Part shown: positions 10,936-22,307 of the stretch, one piece after another | Position numbering within the stretch: the first letter of the stretch is position 1 | Layout of the letters: the number at the start of each line of letters is the position of its first letter | Origin: Gymnopus androsaceus JB14 | Lineage: Eukaryota > Basidiomycota > Agaricomycetes > Agaricales > Omphalotaceae | Assembly (NCBI GenBank): GCA_009733575.1 | Contig: ML769480.1 | Coordinates: 145,092-209,091, forward strand | Length of the DNA: 64,000 nt | Reading direction: 5' to 3' | Notes under the pieces: model-generated | The model's input: the letters and a program-made list of their open reading frames with translations, nothing else | Databases searched by the model: none | Told to the model about the DNA's origin: nothing | Program-made: the position numbers and the translations under genes

Positions 10936-12787
10936 ATGACTCGTGTCCAGCACAGCTCTCCAAAGAAAAACAGACTAATTGGTGCCATTCAGGCTGGAAA
11001 ATCCATCTCCCAAGCTGCACAGATTGCAGATATTCCATATGGCACAGCAAAGAAAATTTGGTCGAAATTTTGTACAACCGGGTCAACAAAAAATCAGCAG
11101 CGCAGTGGAGGTCCATCAAAGGTGACAGAAAGAACAAAGCGGGCACTGGTCAGGACTGTCCGTAACAACCGTCGTATGCCATTTGGAGAGGTTGGTAACA
11201 CAGTAAAACCCTCGATCAGTGCTACGACGGTTCGGGAACATCTTGCCAGGGAGGGGTATCATCGACGGGTTGCAAAGAAGGTGCCGTACCTCACAAAGCT
11301 TCAGAAGAAGAAGAGGGCAGCATGGGCGAAGGGTTCTGACTGGTCCAAAGTGATTTGGTCGGATGAATGTTATGTGTACCTTGTAAGGATGGACATGACT
11401 CCGGGTCCTGACCCGGTACCGGCAGGTTTACCTGTGGGAATACCGGCCGGTTTTTTAACCTGCGGGTCCCGGTACCGGTTTCCCACGGGTTATGCCCGGT
11501 TGCAGGTCGCCATTTTTGTTTTTATTGTGACCGGCCGGTACCGGTAGACCTGTGGGAACAAATGTTTGGCTTTGATATTGGTACATATTTCACTACTTAG
11601 TGCCAATATAGTATACTAATATTATTGGTTAGTACTTACAGTATGTATTAGTCCTGGTTGGGGCTGATATTAGTGTCTAATACTAGTATACTTACACTAA
11701 TAGTACTAATACTTTGCCAATAGTAGCTTAATTAATAGTAAGTAAGATAATAGAGGTGACATTAAGATGCATATATGCAGCTATAGTAGCAGTGATAGTG
11801 CATACAGTAGCATAGAGATCTTATTTGGATCTTATCTCCATGTCAAAAGACATTATCCAAATATTTTGGTATTATTACCACTGACATTGTATTGAATACT
11901 GTACCAATAATGGCTGGATACTTACCAGTCTTTGAATTTAGTACTAACATTGGTGCTAGAATCTAATACAAACATACTAGTACCAGTATAAGTACTAATG
12001 TTAGTACAAATATTATTACTACTAGTGAGTGCCCTAGTATGGGCAGGTCACACAGGTACCGGCCGGTTTACCTGTGGCAGGTCCCGGTACCGGTTAACCG
12101 GTTTCCCACGGGTTTGGAACCGGTTGCAGGTCGCTAGTTTTGCCCTCCGGTTACCGGCATCACAGGTCCAGGTAAACCAGGACCCGGAGTCGTGTCCACC
12201 CTTAGTACCTTGGTGACTCTCACGGTCGAGTCTTTGTTACGCATCGTATTGGCGAGGAATTGGAAGATGACTGCCTGGTACCAGCATTCAAACAGTCTAG
12301 TATCAGAGTCATGGTATGGGGTTGCATAATGAAGGGGAAGAAGGGGCCATTGGTGGTGCTGGAATATCCGGGAGGGAAAGAAGGAGGAATGAACGCAAAG
12401 AGGTACCAAGAACAGGTTTTGGAGGGTGCTCTGAGGCAGTTTTATACTGCTATGGAGTCAGAGAGAGGAACGGTTCAATACCAGCAGGACAATGCACCAA
12501 GTCATACTGCTAAAACCACCAAACAATGGCTCAAGTCCCACAAGATCACTGTGTTCCCACATCCGCCATCTTCTCCCGATGTCAGCCCCATTGAACCCAT
12601 TTGGCACGAGCTCAAAGAGCTTCTAAGAGCTCGACCACACCATCCTTCATCCGTTCAAGAGCTCCAAGTGGCAGTCAGGGAGGCTTGGGATGCAATAAGT
12701 GTTGAGGACATTGACAAGTATGTCAACAGGATGGATAATGTAGTGGCTGCAGTTTTGAAAGCCAACGGAGGTCACACATGTTTTTGA
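10936..12787 (+). pseudogene. Tc1-like DD34E transposase split by a hAT-type MITE
   Basis: The first part (10,936-11,383) has the DNA-binding region and WSDECYVYL. The second part (12,213-12,787) has QQDNAPSHT and SPIEPIW, again with 34 residues between the second Asp and Glu. If one copy of the 8 bp GTACCTTG repeat and the insert are discounted, the frame is continuous across the junction. The transposase was therefore intact before the MITE landed, and I see no other disabling change. ATG 10,936 was chosen because it precedes the conserved helix-turn-helix; the frame is also open further upstream to 10,873. Confidence 0.85.
11384..12204. mobile_element. 821 bp hAT-type non-autonomous element
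   Basis: The ends are TAAGGATGGACATGACTCCG on the left and, inverted, TAAGGGTGGACACGACTCCG on the right. An 8 bp direct repeat GTACCTTG flanks it (11,376-11,383 and 12,205-12,212). An 8 bp duplication with TARGG-type termini is diagnostic of hAT elements. The interior is AT-rich with repeated CCGGTACCGG-like motifs near both ends and no transposase. Confidence 0.88.
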
Positions 12788-13199
12788 GGGTGCAAATTGG
12801 CTGTATTGATGTATGTCTACCTACAATAATAGTATAGAGGTGATACAAGCCAGATGAGATGAACAAGAGATGAAAATTTTTCGAGAGTGACACACGTGTG
12901 AAATTGGTCACATGGACCCGGACCGTTACTTTCCGTAAGCACGAGTACACCACTAGATGTATGGGAGCTGTGGGATGAGTCAACAACATATTATTATGCA
13001 ACAGAATATTGGCGAGCTCATACAAAACTAGTTCAAGAAGCAGGTCCAGAAAGAGATGTAGATGATCTCACCAAAGAATTTCTGAGAAAAGAAAGTTTAC
13101 CATATCAAACCTGGGTAGGGAGATTTAAATTTGACATTGATATAGCCAACCCATTGTATTATGCTGCTGAAGGTGGTTTAATGAGAAGTGTCCAGGACC

Positions 13200-14950
13200 T
13201 GATTTTGAGTAGTGAGTGCAAAGTCAATGCAAAAGGAGGCAGATTTGCAAATGCTCTCCAGGGAGCTGCATTGAATGAAAATGAAGCCATTGGCCAGCTC
13301 CTTTTGACCAATGGAGCTGATGTGAATGCTAAGGGAGGCAAATATGGAAATGCTCTCCAGGCAGCTGCATTCCAGGGAAATGGAGCCATTGTCCAGCTCC
13401 TTTTGACCAATGGAGCTAATGTGAATGCTCAGGGAGGCCAATATGGAAATGGTCTCCAGGCAGCTGCATTCAATGGAAATGGAGCCATTGTCCAGCTCCT
13501 TTTGACCAATGGAGCTAATGTGAAAGCTCAGGGAGGCCAATTAGGAAATGCTCTCCAGGCAGCTGCATTCAATGGAAATGAAGCCATTGTACAGCTCCTT
13601 TTGACCAATGGAGCTGATGTGAATGCTCAGGGAGGTCAATATGGAAATGGTCTCCAGGCAGCTGCATACAAGAGAAATGAAGTCATTGTCCAGCTCCTTT
13701 TGACCAATGGAGCTGATGTGAATGTTCAGGGAGGCTTTTATGGAAATGCTCTCCAGGCAGCTGCATACCAAGGAAATGAAGCCATTGTCCAGCTCCTTTT
13801 GACCAATGGAGTTGATGTGAATGCTCAGGGAGGCTTTTATGGAAATGCTCTCCAAGCAGCAGCATCAAATGGAGATCAAGCCATTGTCCAGCTTCTTTTG
13901 ACCAATGGAGCTGATGTGAATGCTCAGGGAGGCCAATATGGAAATGCTCTCCAGGCAGCTGCATACAAAAGAAATGAAGTCATTGTCCAGCTCCTTTTGA
14001 CCAATGGAGCTGATGTGAATGCTCAGGGAGGCTTTTATGGAAATGCTCTCCAGGCAGCTGCATACCAAGGAAATGAAGCCATTGTCCAGCTCCTTTTGAC
14101 CAATGGAGTTGATGTAAATGCTCAGGGAGGCCAATATGAAAATGCTCTGCAGGCAGCTGCATATGAAAGAAATGGAGCTGATGTGAATGTTCAGGGAGGC
14201 TTTTATGGAAATGCTCTCCAGGCAGCTGCATACAAAAGAAATGAAGCCATTGTCCAGCTCCTTTTGACCAATGGAGCTGATGTGAATGCTCAGGGAGGCC
14301 GATATGGAAATGCTCTCCAGGCAGCTGCATTCAATGGAAATGAAGCCATTGTCCAGCTCCTTTTGACCAATGGAGTTGATGTGAATGCTCAGGGAGGCTT
14401 TTATGGAAATGCTCTCCAAGCAGCAGCATCAAATGGAGATCAAGCCATTGTCCAGCTCCTTTCGACCAATGGAGCTGATGTGAATGCTCAGGGAGGCCAA
14501 TATGGAAATGCTCTCCAGGCAGCTGCATACAAAAGAAATGAAGCCATTGTCCAGCTCCTTTTGACCAATGGAGCTGATGTGAATGTTCAGGGAGGAGAAT
14601 ATGGAACTGCTCTCCATGCAGCTGCATATCAAGGAAATGAAGCCATTGTCCAGCTCCTTTTGACCAATGGAGCTGATGTGAATGCTCAGGGAGGAAAATT
14701 TGGAAATGCTCTCCAAGCAGCAGCATCAAATGGAGATCAAGCCATTGTCCAGCTCCTTTGACCAATGGAGCTGATGTGAATGCTCAGGGAGGAAGTTATG
14801 GAAATGCTCTTCAGGTAGCTGCATATCAAGGAAATGAAGCCATTGTCCAGCTCCTTTTGACCAATGGAGGTAATGTAAATGCTCTAGAAGGCTTTTTTGG
14901 GAATGCTCTCCAGGCAGCTGCATCCCAAGGCAATGACACTGATGAAGAGG
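13200..14950 (+). repeat. 99 bp tandem array encoding near-identical ankyrin units (copy 1)
   Basis: About 17 units of 99 bp encode 33-residue ankyrin repeats with the core LLLTNGADVNAQGG followed by YGNALQAAA. The DNA is nearly identical between units. Changes concentrate in the codons just after QGG (Q, F, K, R, E or S) and after LQAAA (FN, YQ, YK or SN). Homogenised repeats with a few variable positions are known for fungal NLR-like proteins. Confidence 0.9.
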
Positions 14951-14958
14951 AGTGTTGA

Positions 14959-17089
14959 AGTTAACAGGCAAATCATGCAAGATGAGTAGTGAGGCTTGTA
15001 TGTATGTATGTTTCTAATATTTTCTCATTTCTATCTCTTTGCTACCACAATCCCTTCTGTCTACCTAGCTGCCTCAGCCGTATGAGATATAGCTTTAACT
15101 CACTCAATTTGGACAAACAAAAATTGTATCTGTTTGTATATATCTATGACTCAAGCTTTCCATCTTTCATTTCTCAACTCCCATCCACTGGGAGGATTCT
15201 AAGACTCTCAATGTATCTACATATCTATCAATGAGTTCATATATGTAAATGCTGTCTGTAATGCCTACTTACTTGGAGATTAGCTACTAGACAGTCCCAA
15301 GACTGTATGCTCCCAGCCTTCCAAATTACTTGTATGATCTACTCAACCATAGGTCTTCAAGGAGTGCAGCTGCATTCTGAAGTATTCAGGGTGCTGAGGC
15401 AATGTTGGTAGATACTTCAGACTAAGTAGTATCTTACACAAGCAACAAAAAATATATGTAGGTGAGAATGAAGGAAAGGATCAGAGAAAAGCTATATCCA
15501 TCCAATCCACAAGCAAACGAACAATTTGCGGGTGCGGTGTAAACGACCGTGACACAGTCAATAACCAGAAATGACATTTATCATTGAGCAGAATGATATT
15601 AAAAACTCTTAAATACAGTCCAATAATGTCTAATAATATTCATAACAGTTAATTGTCTGTTAATTGCCTTTTAGAGGCATTTTTGAGCCACATCAGAGCT
15701 TTATGACGATCACGTGAGGGTTAAAGCTTCCACAAATTCATCATAATGAGTGCTACATTGATAATTCTATTATTGTAACACCCTTGAAGGGATTTTGAAG
15801 GCTATCAGCACAAGTTCGCGACCTTTTGTTACGCAAAATATTGAGCGCTTAGAGCGCGCTTAATTGACCGTACCCGGACGGTAACGGTACGGTAAAACCC
15901 GGTACCCGTACCGTGTTAGGTCAAAATCTCGACAAAAACGGCCGTGTTTTACACGGTCGTGACCGTACACGGGTACGGTGGTAAGCCCTACGAACAAAAA
16001 CGAACATTATGTAATAGATAGACATATTAAAGCAAGTGATTCAAATTCGAAGCCAAAAAAACAAATGCAAATGCAAGAAAATCACCAAATCAAGGTTTAC
16101 TCTATAGTGAGGAAGCAACAACCCTGGCAGGCGGCGTAAGCATGCTCATCGTCATACCCCACTCATTTGGCTACAGACGGTACTTACAAGTGCATGAACG
16201 AAATGAATGCCGAGTTTATGTTCTCAGAATTCTGTGCCTGATCCTACACAGGAAAATTTATATTGAACCTCGTAACCTTGTTTATACAGACAATTAAACT
16301 GTATTAGGAAATTTTATATTTGACATTGTAATCATGTTTATGCTAACATGCGCTTTGACGCGACGTACTCTTCACGCGTTCCGATTCTACCATTTATCTA
16401 TCAATACAAGAAATAAGAATACCAATTGATCTAATCGCGAATTTCAAGATCGTCGAATGTTTGCTTCAATTTCGTGAAGCGTACTTCATCCACCACCGCA
16501 TGCTTTTTGCTCGACGAAGCGGGAGCGGTATTGTTATCACTGCTCGATATACGACGTTCTTCATCTGTGCCGATTAATTCGGCACTGCACGAGTGACCGC
16601 CACGCGCCAGCGTTGGCCCACTTTCACCCAAACACGTCAAGTAGAGCTTTGGGACGAGTCCTCCCTGAAGCTTCTGCAAGTGATGTGGAACATAGTTTTC
16701 GTTTGCATTGAGTAGATTCTTGTTGGAGTGATGGCTACTTTTATCGCGAGATCAAGTTCAATGCGATGGGCAGATGAGCCGAGAACAAGTCTCGTCTCTG
16801 CAGAGATGCGGAAGAAAGATCTATTTGAGAGAGATTTAGAACTCGAGTTGGCTCAAGAAAAAGTTATGCGAATGAGTTGGAAGAATTTCTGTGTATTGTT
16901 TTGCAACTGAAGGTTGTCGATGGAGAAAAGCTCATGGCGAATTGAATATATTGATTAACAAGAACAACGAAGTTTTGGTTAAGACTCTTTTAAGAGTCCA
17001 TTTTGGCTCTTGGACGAAGGCACCTGACTTGCACCTGACCATTTCGAACCATCATCTCGCAATTTCTGACTCGCTCTTTGAAGAGCATT
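14959..17089. other. Intergenic region between the two duplication units
   Basis: From 14,960 to about 15,500 the sequence matches the flank of copy 2 (27,700-28,157 plus 51,005-51,124) and preserves the empty site of the copia insertion near 15,387. Around 15,865-15,990 there is a GC-rich tract full of imperfect inverted GGTACGGT/ACCGTACC motifs, possibly a decayed MITE. A minus-strand open frame at 16,431-16,679 (82 codons) has no recognisable domain. The stretch 16,700-17,089 precedes the GT25 gene and should hold its promoter, but I see no clear TATA box. Confidence 0.5.
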
Positions 17090-18430
17090 ATGGACTACTT
17101 CAAGCTCGTTACCAGACAATCTCGCCGCTTCAAACTCATTTTTTTCTTTGTTATTGTCTTGCTCGCAATTAAAACGTTTTCTTTTCTTCGCTGTCCCTCT
17201 CTCTCGCGAATTGACGTTGTATCTGGACCTCTTATTCCTCGCTCGAGAGATCCATATGCCTCGGAGTCGGAATCCATATACTCGGAAAGTAATTTGGAAT
17301 CAATCTATGTTCTTTCGCTCCCTCACCGAAACGATCGTCGCACCAGAATGGAATCCTTACGAACTTATCTTGGACTGAACTGGACATACGTTGAAGCAAC
17401 TTCAGCAGAAGAAGAAGTGGTAGGAAGAATCATGACGAATGTGAGACGGTTGAGGGAAGAGGCAATGCGTAGTAGAGTTGACCTGCAGATAGTGAAAGAA
17501 AACACAACAGAAAGGGAAAAGCCTGTTAAACTTCCTTTCGAATGGCCCACATCAAAATCTCAAAATCATTCCGAAATAGAAGCTCAAATTATCTCATCTC
17601 TCGCTACCTTCGATATCTATTCCACGAGTCCTGCTTTTGTCGTCTCAGACATTGAAGAATTCTCCCAATTCCTTACCCACGTCAATTCGAACGGAACGTC
17701 TTCTTCTCTAGAGCTAGTATGTGCCACCAGAGACTTTAGTCTCGCCCGGTACTCGCCGATGCTCCCGTACCAAAAGTTCCTGACCCCCGCGCGAGTAGCG
17801 TGCTGGTATTCGCATTTGATGGTGTTGAGGAGGATCGTGGAACGGAATAACGCGTACTATGAGCTCAGTCCTGGGCGAAACACATCCAACGAACATATTA
17901 GTATCATCTTTGAAGACGACATTGACATTGAAAAGGACGTCCGCCAACAACTTGCGAGGATCTGGCATGTTTTACCAGGTGATTGGGATATAGTCTTCTT
18001 AGGGCACTGTTGGTCAAACGAGTCGTTTTATCCTGCGATATCCTTATCCGAGTCGTCGTCGTCACCGTTACCATCAAGTTCCCTGCTATTTGACCTTGAC
18101 CCTCGACCGCTATCGCCATTACCATCGCAAAACACTCTCCACCCATCCTACTCCCCGCGCTGCACACACGCGTATGCTCTCTCACCCTCTGGCGCAACAA
18201 AACTCCTCGAACACCTGGAATACCCTCCGTTCGCATATTCGCGCGCGATTGACCAGGCATATGCGTGGTTGGTGAAGAGCGGCAGGGTTAGGGCGTATTC
18301 GGCTGTGGGAAGCTTGGTTGTTCAGGTTAGAGGTGGTAGAGGTGGAGATATTTGGAGACCCGCGCAGGCACTGGAGGGAAGCGTGAGTAGATGGAAGGAA
18401 GATTTGTTGAATGGGGTGTTCGGGAGCTGA
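17090..18430 (+). CDS. GT25-type glycosyltransferase (copy 2, complete)
   Basis: This uninterrupted frame gives 446 residues from ATG 17,090; the frame extends to a TTG at 17,078, which I reject as a start. Residues 15-32 form a hydrophobic signal anchor (FKLIFFFVIVLLAIKTF), which suggests a type II Golgi membrane protein. The catalytic domain starts near residue 65 with YVLSLPHRNDRRTRMESL, the entry motif of family 25. It continues with ACWYSHLMVLRR, the acidic EDDIDIE metal and nucleotide-sugar site, and GDWDIVFLGHCW. Family members transfer galactose or glucose, but the substrate here is unknown. The gene lies at the head of the second duplication unit and has a near-identical truncated partner at 1-735. 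No defect is seen, so it is probably functional. Confidence 0.85.
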   Translation: MDYFKLVTRQSRRFKLIFFFVIVLLAIKTFSFLRCPSLSRIDVVSGPLIPRSRDPYASESESIYSESNLESIYVLSLPHRNDRRTRMESLRTYLGLNWTYVEATSAEEEVVGRIMTNVRRLREEAMRSRVDLQIVKENTTEREKPVKLPFEWPTSKSQNHSEIEAQIISSLATFDIYSTSPAFVVSDIEEFSQFLTHVNSNGTSSSLELVCATRDFSLARYSPMLPYQKFLTPARVACWYSHLMVLRRIVERNNAYYELSPGRNTSNEHISIIFEDDIDIEKDVRQQLARIWHVLPGDWDIVFLGHCWSNESFYPAISLSESSSSPLPSSSLLFDLDPRPLSPLPSQNTLHPSYSPRCTHAYALSPSGATKLLEHLEYPPFAYSRAIDQAYAWLVKSGRVRAYSAVGSLVVQVRGGRGGDIWRPAQALEGSVSRWKEDLLNGVFGS

Positions 18431-18734
18431 ATGGTGGATGGCAGACTTACCATCTGATATCTGGTACGCCATGTTGTTGGATAGTATGCAATACATGTGT
18501 TCGCGAGTGCATGGGCTGGTGCGTCCATCTTTATACGAGAGCCAGCAGAACAAAGTAGGGTTCTATAGAGGTCTTAACTTTCAGATCACTTCAAGGCTAC
18601 TACTGAGTGGCCACGGAGAAATTTAGTCGGCGAACTTTTATTATGCGGGGAAAGAGCTATAATACAAAATACAAATTCTTACTTCCCCTAGCGTTCAATC
18701 GGTAGGCTTGATTGGTTGTGGATTTTCTTTCATA

Positions 18735-19951
18735 CAATACGAACTCTCCACATTCTGCGCGGGGTCCTGTCCAGTCCCGCCGTTAGGATATTAGCAGCAA
18801 GGGCTAATACCCCCTGCCATCGCACTCCCCCACCAGATTCTTCAGATTCACCTCCACCGTAGTCTTCAACACACTTTTTCCCTATTCATAGCTTCAGCAA
18901 CGACACTCTTCCTCTTCCCTCAATTCAGTTCATAGCAGCGAGTTTCTTGTTGGTGCAATAATTCTCCAACAAACCCAGCATGGTTACATCCGGGAAATGT
19001 TTCTACAGTACCTCCAACCCCTTCTCTGTCCCTTTCGGAGTCATATTCATACCCATCGGGTCGCCGGTCACAGTAGCGAACCTTGCGAAAAACATCCTCC
19101 CAGCCATCGCACACTTGAGACTCCTTGACCGCGCAAACCTCGAGGTCGACTCAAACGCCTCTTTGATCACCCCGTACCCTTCCCCAGAGTCGATCCATGC
19201 TTTACACCGCTCTGCTTTGAGGACATTCGGGAAATTGATTGCTGGGCTGCGCGTCATGATGTCTTGTATGAGTACGGTAGTAACACCTCCGCCTGCTTTG
19301 GGTGCTTTACAGCCTCGGGAAGTGGAGGCGACAAGTATTCCTTCAGCAGTAGCCATAGGAGTAGGAAATATATGGCCGTCAATTTTCAGAGGGCCAGCAA
19401 TACCAGGCGGGAGCGCGACGTTCTCGCAGCAATCATGTTTGACCATCGGCACAAATGAATATCCGAGAGTTTGCATTTTCAAAGCGAGATATCGATGTCC
19501 TACGATCTCGAACAACCCTCTCGAATCCCTCCTTGATGTTTCCCAGCTCCTTCTCAGACGCATAAGCGGGAATTTGCCATTCTGCGCTAGGAAGATGACT
19601 TGTTTGTCGTTGAGGAGTGATAAAGTGAGGCTGGTGGGCTAGGGACAGTTGTCGTAATGAAGACGAGCTCTTCTAATGAGCGAACGGGAATCTGAGTTGT
19701 CGATGTCACTGTCGGGGTTTGACGATGACGATGAAGAGATTGAAGAAGCCAATGGAAATCATTTTGCCTGTGATTTTAGTCGTCGGTCGACTTCGTCTAG
19801 TGTGAAGGCTGCCGGACAATGGAGGACGGAGATAGGTACGGGTACGAGTGAGAGTTCGAGTGCAGGCTGTACAGGTTATGGCGGTTCCTTGACCTTGTCT
19901 CCAACAACACCTTCCTGCTCCCTAGCTTCCCAACTCCAAGTTGGAAACTAG
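18735..19951 (-). pseudogene. HMG-CoA reductase pseudogene, copy B
   Basis: On the minus strand the best part (19,003-19,563) reads CCENVALPPGIAGPLKIDG, PMATAEGILVAS, GGGVTTVLIQDIMTR and GDPMGMNM, a clear catalytic domain of the sterol-pathway enzyme. The ENV motif is followed by a deletion of several residues, and the cofactor motif has Pro for Ala, as in copy A. The C-terminal part (18,735-19,000) has several stops and frameshifts. At the other end the linker is cut at about 19,935, where the sequence switches to a P450 fragment. Copy B is visibly more divergent from copy A than copy C is. Confidence 0.8.
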
Positions 19952-19959
19952 TTATTGAT

Positions 19960-20149
19960 ACTTACCGTATCGCCGACACATCTCAGCATAATCAAGCCAC
20001 ATATAACCTCCCTTTGGCATGTGGAACAGGTTCTGCACTACTATCGGAAGCTTACTAGGTCCTGGAGGGAGACGATAGGTTTTTCGGCCCGCGTGTAAAA
20101 CATAAAGTAGAGGGATGAGAAAAAGAGCAATAATATATATCCCGGGCAT
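19960..20149 (-). pseudogene. Cytochrome P450 first-exon fragment
   Basis: From ATG 20,149 the minus strand reads a hydrophobic membrane anchor (YIIALFLIPLLYVLHAG), then the proline-rich hinge RLPPGPSKLPIVVQNLFHMP and a WLDYAEMCRRYG block. This is the N-terminus of a microsomal fungal P450. The exon ends at a good splice donor (GTAAGT) near 19,963, and about 25 bases later the sequence becomes the HMG-CoA reductase remnant. Only the first exon and its upstream region were carried here; the haem-binding part is absent. Confidence 0.7.
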
Positions 20150-20491
20150 GGCGAGCAGCCTGAGAGGGCAACAAAGGAGGCAGAAAGATTCCTTCCAGGC
20201 ATTTTGGACAGGTCTTTTTATTGAAGCTTGAGGATGACATGGAGAATGACATCTAGCACGGTGGCTGTCTCTCGGAACGAAGGTAAATTCCGCAGAGATG
20301 GAAGTTGCCTAAATTTAAAAACTCTACCGAGGTCCCAACGAACACAATTGCGCTTAAATACATCGATAGTTCAACTCCAACGCCAACCTTCTACAGCAAG
20401 TATATATCCTTTTCCGCCATGACCTTCCAAGCCTAACTAATGGAATCGCCTGGATGAAGATTTCCTTGCTCATCTATATGCAGGAGGTGTG
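20150..20491. other. Region upstream of the P450 fragment
   Basis: This is probably the original P450 promoter region on the minus strand. No open frame longer than 65 codons and no recognisable domain is present. Confidence 0.4.
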
Positions 20492-20805
20492 TGTAAGGAT
20501 TTCATCCTTACCCTCGCCTTTCCCGTCATCCTCTCGCTCGTTCCTGCCCGTTCCGCACGCATATACGAGTCTCGGAGCTCCGTAATCGACCTTAGGAACC
20601 TCAGGAATAACTACTATACGCATACCCGCTAAGTATCTATTCAGTTACCGGATTAACTACTGCTTCGTATTTACTTACTTACAACTACTCCTTTATTTAG
20701 GCCCTTATTCCATTACTTAAATACCGTTGCACCTCGTCGTTTTACCTTGTTGAATTAACGCCGTTACTGGCCGGTCTTGTTTCCACAAACCCGGTTCCTA
20801 ACACA
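20492..20805. mobile_element. Solo LTR, 314 bp, 5 bp TSD
   Basis: The segment starts TGTAAGGATTTCATCC and ends GGTTCCTAACACA, giving canonical TG...CA ends. It is flanked by GTGTG on both sides (20,487-20,491 and 20,806-20,810). No internal retrotransposon sequence is attached, which indicates LTR-LTR recombination. The parent family cannot be named from the LTR alone. Confidence 0.75.
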
Positions 20806-20978
20806 GTGTGAAACTTTTGCGACGGCTGACTGATACATTAGAAATCTCGTACTTTCGGCCAGTAGGCGGGGTCCTGAATGGGCGAAGATGAACAAGTCAG
20901 CGAGAACTCTGAGCTTCCTTGCTGACTTTCAACAATCCGATTGTTGAATGCATGAATAATCACTCTACGATCGCTTGT

Positions 20979-20986
20979 TATAAAAG
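20979..20986 (+). promoter_or_regulatory. TATA box of the SDR reductase gene
   Basis: TATAAAAG lies 87 bases upstream of the start codon at 21,073, a usual spacing for fungal class II promoters. Confidence 0.6.
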
Positions 20987-21072
20987 CAAGGTAGCTCCGC
21001 TGCTCAAACTATCATTCTCATCCACATTCCTACACTCTTAAAACATCCAATCTCAATCACAACTCTTATACA

Positions 21073-22307
21073 ATGTCCAAGGGAACAATCCTCGTATGTG
21101 TTTCTTAACCTTCCGACTAGTAACTATTTCTAAGTAAAATATCAGGTTACTGGTGGAACAGGCTTCCTTGGAGCCCATCTTATTTCCCAACTCCTTGAGA
21201 AGGGATACACTGTCCGCGCAACTGCTCGGTCGGCCTCCAAACTCCAATCCATCTTCCCCAAAGTATCACCAGAACAGTTGGAGGTCGTTGAAGTTCCAAC
21301 CTTGACTTCCGACCATTCTGCAGCGCTGAAAGGTGTCGATGCCCTCATCCACTCTGCTTCTCCCATCTTTGGCCCTGGTGTCTCGGGACAGGAGCTTTTC
21401 TCCGTGAGTTTATTATTGCTTTGAGTCGTCTTCAGCTGTACTTAAGTTTGCCGCTTTAGGGTAACTACGATGGCACTGTTGCTCTCGTGAAGCAAGCTAT
21501 TGCTACTGGAGTGAAGAAGATCATTGTTACCGGGACGTTTGCTACCCTTTTTGACTGTAAGTGCATATAGCTTCCAAGTACTCGTCGTCAACTAACACGA
21601 TCTACTCCTGCAGCCGACTTCCAATCCGCCTTCGGTACTCGTGTCCTCACAGAAAAAGATTATGGCTCCGTCACGCTGGAGACCATTGACCTGAACAAAG
21701 ATGGATTGCAAGTTAACATAGAAGCCAAGACAGTCGCTGACAAAAAGATATGGGAGCTCGCACACGAACATCCCGAGATCGATTTCACTGTCGGTAAGTA
21801 TCGAATTCGTGTGATTGTTGAAAGCCTCACTAACTTGGATTTCTCTTAACAAACTTAGTCCTCCCAACACTCATTTTCGGCCCCCAACTATCCCTACTCA
21901 CCTCTTCCCCCTCGAGTCTTGGCACAAACGGCTTTATCCAAATGCTCTTTGCGCCTGAATACCCTCCCATCCCCTTCGGACACATGATCGATGTCCGTGA
22001 TGTTGCTCGCGCTCATGTTCTCGCTCTCACTACCCCTCCTGTTCCCGGACGCGACAAGCGGTTCATTATTGTGAACTCTACGTTCCAATGGAAAGACGTC
22101 GCTGCGTTGATTCGCAACAAGAGACCAGAGCTTGCTGGACGATTACCGAAAGAGACTTCGATTCCTGTTCCGCAGAGTAGTGCTCCGTTGGATACTACGT
22201 TTTCAGAGGAGGTTCTGGGTATGACGAGTTATATCCCCCAGGAGGAGACGTTTTTAGCTGCTCTTGATGTTGTTTTGGAATGGGAGAGCAAGTTTAGTGA
22301 TAAGTAA
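21073..22307 (+). CDS. Extended SDR, dihydroflavonol-reductase-like
   Basis: Five exons (21,073-21,093; 21,146-21,403; 21,460-21,556; 21,614-21,793; 21,859-22,307) join without stops into 334 residues. The dinucleotide-binding motif VTGGTGFLGAHLISQL is at residues 8-23, followed by RATARSASKL, which favours NADPH. A GVDALIHSASP block and a FGHMIDVRDVARAHVLAL block are typical of the DFR/CCR-like branch of the extended SDR family. The active-site YxxxK reads NIEAK here, so the catalytic tyrosine appears replaced by Asn (around residue 206). The usual basidiomycete sequence has Tyr there. Substrate is unknown and activity is doubtful. The gene lies in a 2.7 kb segment unique to copy 2, between two HMG-CoA reductase remnants. 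Confidence 0.88.

Larger units (their letters stand above)
10839..12945 (+). mobile_element. Tc1-like transposon in the NACHT gene
   Basis: Inverted repeats begin CTCGCGCTCACGGAAAGTAA on the left and CTCGTGCTTACGGAAAGTAA on the right. They are flanked by TA at 10,837-10,838 and 12,946-12,947. Copy 2 of the duplication lacks the element. Its length plus the TA duplication is a multiple of three, so the host frame is kept on both sides, but stops inside the element truncate the host protein. Confidence 0.88.
9107..14958 (+). pseudogene. NACHT-ankyrin NLR-like gene, copy 1, transposon-split
   Basis: The exons match copy 2: 9107-9135, 9194-9226, 9301-9383, 9440-9613, 9676-9700, 9755 to about 10,294, then 10,357 onward. 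They encode an N-terminal region, a Walker A motif (GKAGSGKT, split by an intron), a Walker B-like VVDALDECN, and about 17 ankyrin units of 33 residues. A Tc1-like element (10,839-12,945) interrupts the last exon after LLKSTINH. Reading resumes at about 12,948 in the same frame. At about 14,757 one T is lost from the CCTTTTG tract, which shifts the frame and stops the protein at 14,759-14,761; the other frame continues to 14,958. One ankyrin unit near 14,160 is internally shortened. Such NACHT-repeat proteins are fungal NLR-like signalling ATPases, often linked to non-self recognition. Confidence 0.88.

Noticed and set aside
13159..14765. Several minus-strand frames across the copy 1 ankyrin array
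   Set aside because: They are the same antisense shadow of the repeat and show no independent protein features.
13200..14950. Regular tandem repeats considered as a CRISPR array
   Set aside because: Units are contiguous 99 bp coding repeats with no spacers, in a eukaryotic genome.
17078..17089. TTG 17,078 as start of the GT25 gene
   Set aside because: ATG 17,090 in the same frame precedes the signal anchor; TTG starts are not expected in fungi.
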